Source: Pseudonocardia hydrocarbonoxydans (GTDB lineage: Bacteria > Actinomycetota > Actinomycetes > Mycobacteriales > Pseudonocardiaceae). From it: a stretch of 36,608 nucleotides of DNA. Below the pieces are notes generated by a model, which worked only from the letters and a program-made list of their open reading frames with translations, ran no database searches and was not told the DNA's origin. Positions 33,619 through 36,608 of the stretch are shown here, piece after piece. The translations under genes and the position numbers were made by a program. How positions within the stretch are numbered: position 1 is the first letter of the stretch; every line of letters begins with the position of its first letter. Location of the stretch: positions 1 through 36,608 of the forward strand of contig NZ_BJNG01000049.1 in NCBI RefSeq assembly GCF_006539565.1, in the 5' to 3' direction.

Positions 33619-34490
33619 GTCACCGACGTGATGTCGTCGATGCACCCGCGGGCCAGCTCGATGTCCTCGCGGTCCTTGAGCACGGCACCGAGGGTGAGGT
33701 CGGCCGCCTCGGCGGTCAGCGTGGTCTCGCCGAGGAAGTCCAGCGTGCGTGCCCAGTCGATCGTCTCCGCGACCCCCGGCGGCTTGGCCAGGTCCATCTC
33801 CCGCAGCCGCTGCACCGCCGTGACCACCTTGCGGGCCAGCTCGGCGCTCACCCCGGGCTGGCGGACGGTCACGATCTCGACCTCCTGCTCCAGCGACGGG
33901 TAGTCGATCCAGTGGTACATGCACCGACGCTTGAGCGCGTCGTGCAGCTCCCGGGTCCGGTTCGACGTGAGGACGACGATCGGCGGCTGTGTCGCGACGA
34001 TCGTGCCGACCTCCGGGATGCTGATCTGGAAGTCCGACAGCATCTCGAGCAGGAACGCCTCGAACTCGTCGTCGGCCCGGTCGATCTCGTCGATCAGGAG
34101 CACGGCGCGGTCTCCGGCGCGCACCGCCTGCAACAGCGGCCGCTCCAGCAGGAACCGCGGTCCGAACAGTCGATCCACGGCGTCGTCGTCGGCCAGGCCG
34201 CGCTCCGACAGCGCCCGGATGTGCAGCAGCTGGCGTGCGTAGTCCCACTCGTAGAGTGCCTGGCTGGTGTCGATCCCCTCGTAGCACTGCAACCGGATGA
34301 GGTCACGGCCCAGCACCGCGGCGAGCACCTTGGCGATCTCGGTCTTGCCGACGCCCGGTTCGCCCTCCAGGAGCAGCGGCCGGTGCAGGGACATCGACAC
34401 GTAGGCGGCCGTGGCCAGCCCCCGGTCGGCGAGGTAGTCGCCTCGGCGCAACGCCGCGGTCAGGTCGCCGACGCTGGCAGGTGGACTCAC
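33615..34490 (-). CDS. coxD: MoxR/CoxD AAA+ ATPase (copy 2)
   Basis: 291 aa with Walker A GEPGVGKT (43-50), Walker B VLLIDEIDRADDE, and sensor and arginine-finger segments LTSNRTRELHDALKRRC. The GTG at 34490 lies behind GAGGAG (9 nt). It is expected to act with CoxE copy 2 in maturing the Cu-S-Mo site of a CoxL. Because the right coxMSL operon has no coxD/E of its own, this pair probably serves it. The 108-nt gap to the upstream 101-aa gene leaves room for an internal promoter. Confidence 0.93.
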   Translation of the reverse strand: MSPPASVGDLTAALRRGDYLADRGLATAAYVSMSLHRPLLLEGEPGVGKTEIAKVLAAVLGRDLIRLQCYEGIDTSQALYEWDYARQLLHIRALSERGLADDDAVDRLFGPRFLLERPLLQAVRAGDRAVLLIDEIDRADDEFEAFLLEMLSDFQISIPEVGTIVATQPPIVVLTSNRTRELHDALKRRCMYHWIDYPSLEQEVEIVTVRQPGVSAELARKVVTAVQRLREMDLAKPPGVAETIDWARTLDFLGETTLTAEAADLTLGAVLKDREDIELARGCIDDITSVT

Positions 34491-34598
34491 CGCGACGTTC
34501 TCCTCGATCGATTGAGGTGGGGTTCGGCTGCGACGCGGGTGGCGACGCAGCCTCTGGCGTGCCCGGCGGCCCGGTCGCCGGGGATGGTCTGCCCGGGC

Positions 34599-34904
34599 CT
34601 ACGCGTCGCCGTCGACCAGGTCCCGAACGGTGGTCGCCCCGGCCTGCAGCTTGCCGTCACGTGCAAGTCGGTCCCGCCACGCGTTGCGCAGCTCGTCGCC
34701 GACCGGCACCGCCGTCGAGTCGAGGTCGTCGGCACCGTTGAGGTCCAACCCCCCGAACCCGATGTTCTTCATGTTCTTGCAGATCTTGGCCCTCGGTCGC
34801 GGCGGCTCGATGTCCGCGGAGGACTGGTGCTGCGCCGTCCAGATCGAGCGCAGGACGCCCAGCGCCTCGGCGTCCTCGGCGGCACTGTGCGATCGCTCGG
34901 TCAC
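34599..34904 (-). CDS. Unrecognised 101-aa protein upstream of coxD2
   Basis: No family recognised. The GTG at 34904 has GGAGGT with a 6-nt spacer, the best start available; the frame is open further upstream but without a binding site. The sequence has a central KICKNMKNIGFGGLDLNGAD and a C-terminal helical region (GDELRNAWRDRLARDGKLQA). It is the first gene of the minus-strand operon and its start lies 76 bp from the shared LysR-type element, opposite the LysR gene. Confidence 0.6.
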   Translation of the reverse strand: MTERSHSAAEDAEALGVLRSIWTAQHQSSADIEPPRPRAKICKNMKNIGFGGLDLNGADDLDSTAVPVGDELRNAWRDRLARDGKLQAGATTVRDLVDGDA

Positions 34905-34980
34905 CCGGGAACCTCCGATTCCTCGGTCGTGCATCCCTGCGCCGACCATTTTCGGATCGTCGTCCCGTCCCGCGCAAATG

Positions 34981-35010
34981 GCAACCGGGAATAAGCGATC
35001 GCTTAGGCCG
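34981..35010. promoter_or_regulatory. LysR-type operator candidate, copy 2 (lysR / 101-aa gene promoter region)
   Basis: GCAA (34981-34984), 7 nt, TAAGCGATCGCTTA (34992-35005, a perfect 14-bp palindrome) and GGCCG (35006-35010). It repeats the layout of the element at 24651-24680 base for base in spacing. It lies 79 bp before the LysR start and 76 bp before the divergent 101-aa gene, the usual position for an autoregulatory LysR box. Confidence 0.65.
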
Positions 35011-35060
35011 CAGCGCGCCGTATCCGGCTCGTCGACACGATTGGATCGGGATACGCCGCT

Positions 35061-35077
35061 CCCCGATCGAATCGGGG
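35061..35077. promoter_or_regulatory. Hairpin just before the lysR start
   Basis: CCCCGAT (35061-35067) and ATCGGGG (35071-35077) form a perfect 7-bp dyad with a 3-nt loop, 12 bp before the GTG of the LysR gene. It may be a second protein-binding half-site or an RNA hairpin that limits translation; no clear Shine-Dalgarno is visible beyond it. Confidence 0.4.
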
Positions 35078-35089
35078 CAGAGTGCACGT

Positions 35090-36037
35090 GTGACACTCAC
35101 GCAGCTAAACGCCTTCGTGCTCGTCGCTCGGCTCGGGTCGGTCAAGGCCGCCGCGAACGCGCTCGGCGTCAGCGAACCCGCCGTGTCCCAGGCGCTGTCC
35201 GCTCTGCGCAGGTATCTCGACGACCCCCTGCTGACCCGCGGTGGTCCGGGAATGACCCTGACGCCGGGCGGGACGCGGCTGCTGACGATCGCCGCCCAGA
35301 TGGTTTCGCTCGGTGCTGAAGCCGAGTCGGCGGTCCGGCTGGCCAAGGGCGCCGCGCAGCAGCTGCGCCTCGTCGCACCGAGCGCGGTCGTCGAGTTCAT
35401 CACCGGTCCGCTCGCCGATGCCTTCACCGCACGCTCGCTCGGCTCGATCGAGGTGTCGGCCGGTGTGTCGACCACGGCGGAGATGGGCCCGCTGGTCTCG
35501 CAGCGGCTCGCCGACCTCGCCATCGGGCCGCAGCTGGACGGCGACCGGAGCCTGGGGCTGGCCAGCGAACCGGTCTTCCGCTGCCAGCTGGTCGTCCTCG
35601 CCTCGGCCAAGAGCCGGATGAGCGGATCGCCCGATCGATGGCCGTGGCTCGTGGAGCCCTCCGCGACCGATCCCGGCAGCGACGTCTCCCGGTTGCTGCG
35701 GGGCCTCGGTGTCCCCGAGAAACAGCTGTCGGTGTTCCCGAACCAGACCGCGGCCTGGGAGGCCGCTGTCCGGGGTGCCGGCGTCGCGCCCGGGATCCTG
35801 CACCTCGCGGTGCACCAGTTGCGGCGCCGCGAGCTGCAGGTGATCGACGTACCCGGCACGCCGTTCGAGACCTGTTGGTACGCGACCACGCTCGCCCCCG
35901 AGCGGCGGTCGCCCGCCGCGGGGTCGCTGCGCCACTTCCTCGGAACACCGGAGGCGATGAAGCTGCTGCGCACGCCGGGTGCGGGGATGCCGGCGTCGCG
36001 GTTCCGGCCGCCGGTCTACGTCACGATCTGGAGCTGA
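35090..36037 (+). CDS. LysR-family transcriptional regulator, candidate regulator of CO oxidation
   Basis: 315 aa. The N-terminal winged helix-turn-helix is typical (LTQLNAFVLVARLGSVKAAA, LGVSEPAVSQALSALRRYLD, LLTRGGPGMTLTPGGTRLL). A periplasmic-binding-protein-like effector domain follows (about 90-300). LysR-type CutR is known to be needed for CODH expression in Mycobacterium sp. JC1, and this protein may play the same role. The evidence here is position beside the cox genes plus the shared 30-bp element upstream of both it and coxM. The GTG start at 35090 is the only one that keeps the complete HTH. Confidence 0.9.
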   Translation: MTLTQLNAFVLVARLGSVKAAANALGVSEPAVSQALSALRRYLDDPLLTRGGPGMTLTPGGTRLLTIAAQMVSLGAEAESAVRLAKGAAQQLRLVAPSAVVEFITGPLADAFTARSLGSIEVSAGVSTTAEMGPLVSQRLADLAIGPQLDGDRSLGLASEPVFRCQLVVLASAKSRMSGSPDRWPWLVEPSATDPGSDVSRLLRGLGVPEKQLSVFPNQTAAWEAAVRGAGVAPGILHLAVHQLRRRELQVIDVPGTPFETCWYATTLAPERRSPAAGSLRHFLGTPEAMKLLRTPGAGMPASRFRPPVYVTIWS

Positions 36038-36234
36038 CCGGAACCTGCGGCCGGGGTCGCGACTTCCGCCGTCCCGGGAGGCGATTGTGTGTTGCGGCGT
36101 GGCCGTGGGGACCAGCAGGTAGCGCGCCACCTCCGACCGGGGTGGCCGACGTCGGCGCGGCCCACACGAGGTCCGGGACCGGGGATGGTCAGGGCTCGGC
36201 CGTCCGAGGGCAGGATCACCGGGCGGACCGCTGA

Positions 36235-36608
36235 CCAGACAGGTGGTGTTCGGGTCGGCGTACTGGCCGGCGAGCCACTGCCGGGCGTAGTCGCGGAAGC
36301 TGATCTCGCCGGCGCGGGGATCGATGTAGGTGTCGCGGGCGAGCTCGGTCTCGATGCGCGCGGCCTCGCGCTCGGCGTCGCCTTGCGTTCGAAGGATCGC
36401 TTGCGGGGCCTGTCGTCGGAGTCTCGCCACCGGACGATCCACCGCCTGCCCTGGCCGTAGCGGGCGCTGCGCTCGCGTCGGGCAGCTCTCTCGGGTGTCC
36501 GTCGCTGCACGTACCAGGCGTCGTCGCCACCTACCTCGGCGTACCCATCGCCACTACGTCCGCAACGACCCCGACGGCGTCCGCCGGTGCTGCGGGGTGG
36601 GACTGGGG
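36235..36608 (-). pseudogene. Tyrosine integrase, 5' fragment with frameshift (runs off the right edge)
   Basis: On the minus strand the frame reads AWYVQRRTPERAARRERSAR and RRWIVRWRDSDDRPRKRSFE, then after a 1-nt deletion near 36380 DAEREAARIETELARDTYID and EISFRDYARQWLAGQYADPN. This is the arm-binding AP2-like domain and the beginning of the core-binding domain of an actinobacterial phage-type integrase. The homology ends at about 36235 and the catalytic domain is absent. It is a different integrase from the one at 15.4 kb. Sequence up to 36608 may hold its true start. Confidence 0.8.

Overview
The window is very GC-rich, with strong third-position G/C bias. It has an actinobacterial gene repertoire: hydroxyectoine synthesis, OmpR- and LuxR-type two-component systems, lipoprotein/SGNH genes and actinobacterial form I CO dehydrogenase (CODH) operons. 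A Pseudonocardia-like member of the Pseudonocardiales is a reasonable guess, but no rRNA or complete tRNA is present to prove it.

Layout. (1) 1-12 kb is host-like housekeeping and envelope DNA. It holds the tail of an ectB-like aminotransferase gene followed directly by ectD, a ClC transporter divergent from a MarR regulator, a NarL-type kinase/regulator pair, a STAS-like protein, small membrane proteins, a lipoprotein plus membrane SGNH protein, and an OmpR-type regulator/kinase/lipoprotein operon. (2) 11.7-13.2 kb is a gene graveyard with a broken sulfite-oxidase-type gene and the back half of a DsbA-like gene. (3) 13.2-16.75 kb is a compact integrative islet: one large cargo gene, an excisionase, a tyrosine integrase, and a 45-bp copy of the 3' half of a tRNA-Val(GAC). 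The cargo protein joins a DUF4041 region, a T5orf172 GIY-YIG nuclease and a C-terminal TerD domain, and is probably an anti-phage nuclease. (4) 16.75-17.5 kb is a scar where an IS3-family transposase remnant runs into a truncated xdhC/coxF gene. (5) 17.5-35 kb is a CO-oxidation locus. Two form I CODH operons (coxM-S-L) diverge from 24.6-24.8 kb. The left one continues into an XdhC-YHS fusion, a MoxR/CoxD ATPase, a CoxE protein and the truncated XdhC. The right one begins with an unrecognised 87-aa protein and continues into coxG and five consecutive small single-helix membrane proteins. A third, convergent operon (31.1-34.9 kb) carries a 101-aa protein, a second coxD-coxE pair, a 99-aa protein, a GIY-YIG-like protein and TrmO. 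A LysR regulator at 35.1 kb reads away from it. (6) The right edge holds a frameshifted 5' fragment of an integrase gene.

How the parts fit. CoxM (FAD), CoxS (2x[2Fe-2S]) and CoxL (Mo-Cu active site) form CODH. CoxD/CoxE/XdhC proteins mature the cofactor, and CoxG links the enzyme to the membrane and its quinone pool. The five small membrane proteins may form a further membrane platform. A 30-bp element of the form GCAA-N7-TAAG-N6-CTTA-GGCCG occurs both in the divergent cox promoter region and in front of the LysR gene. This suggests that the LysR protein controls both CO dehydrogenase and its maturation operon. The most novel items are the DUF4041/GIY-YIG/TerD fusion on its islet, the five-gene membrane array behind coxG, the XdhC-YHS fusion and the shared LysR-type operator.
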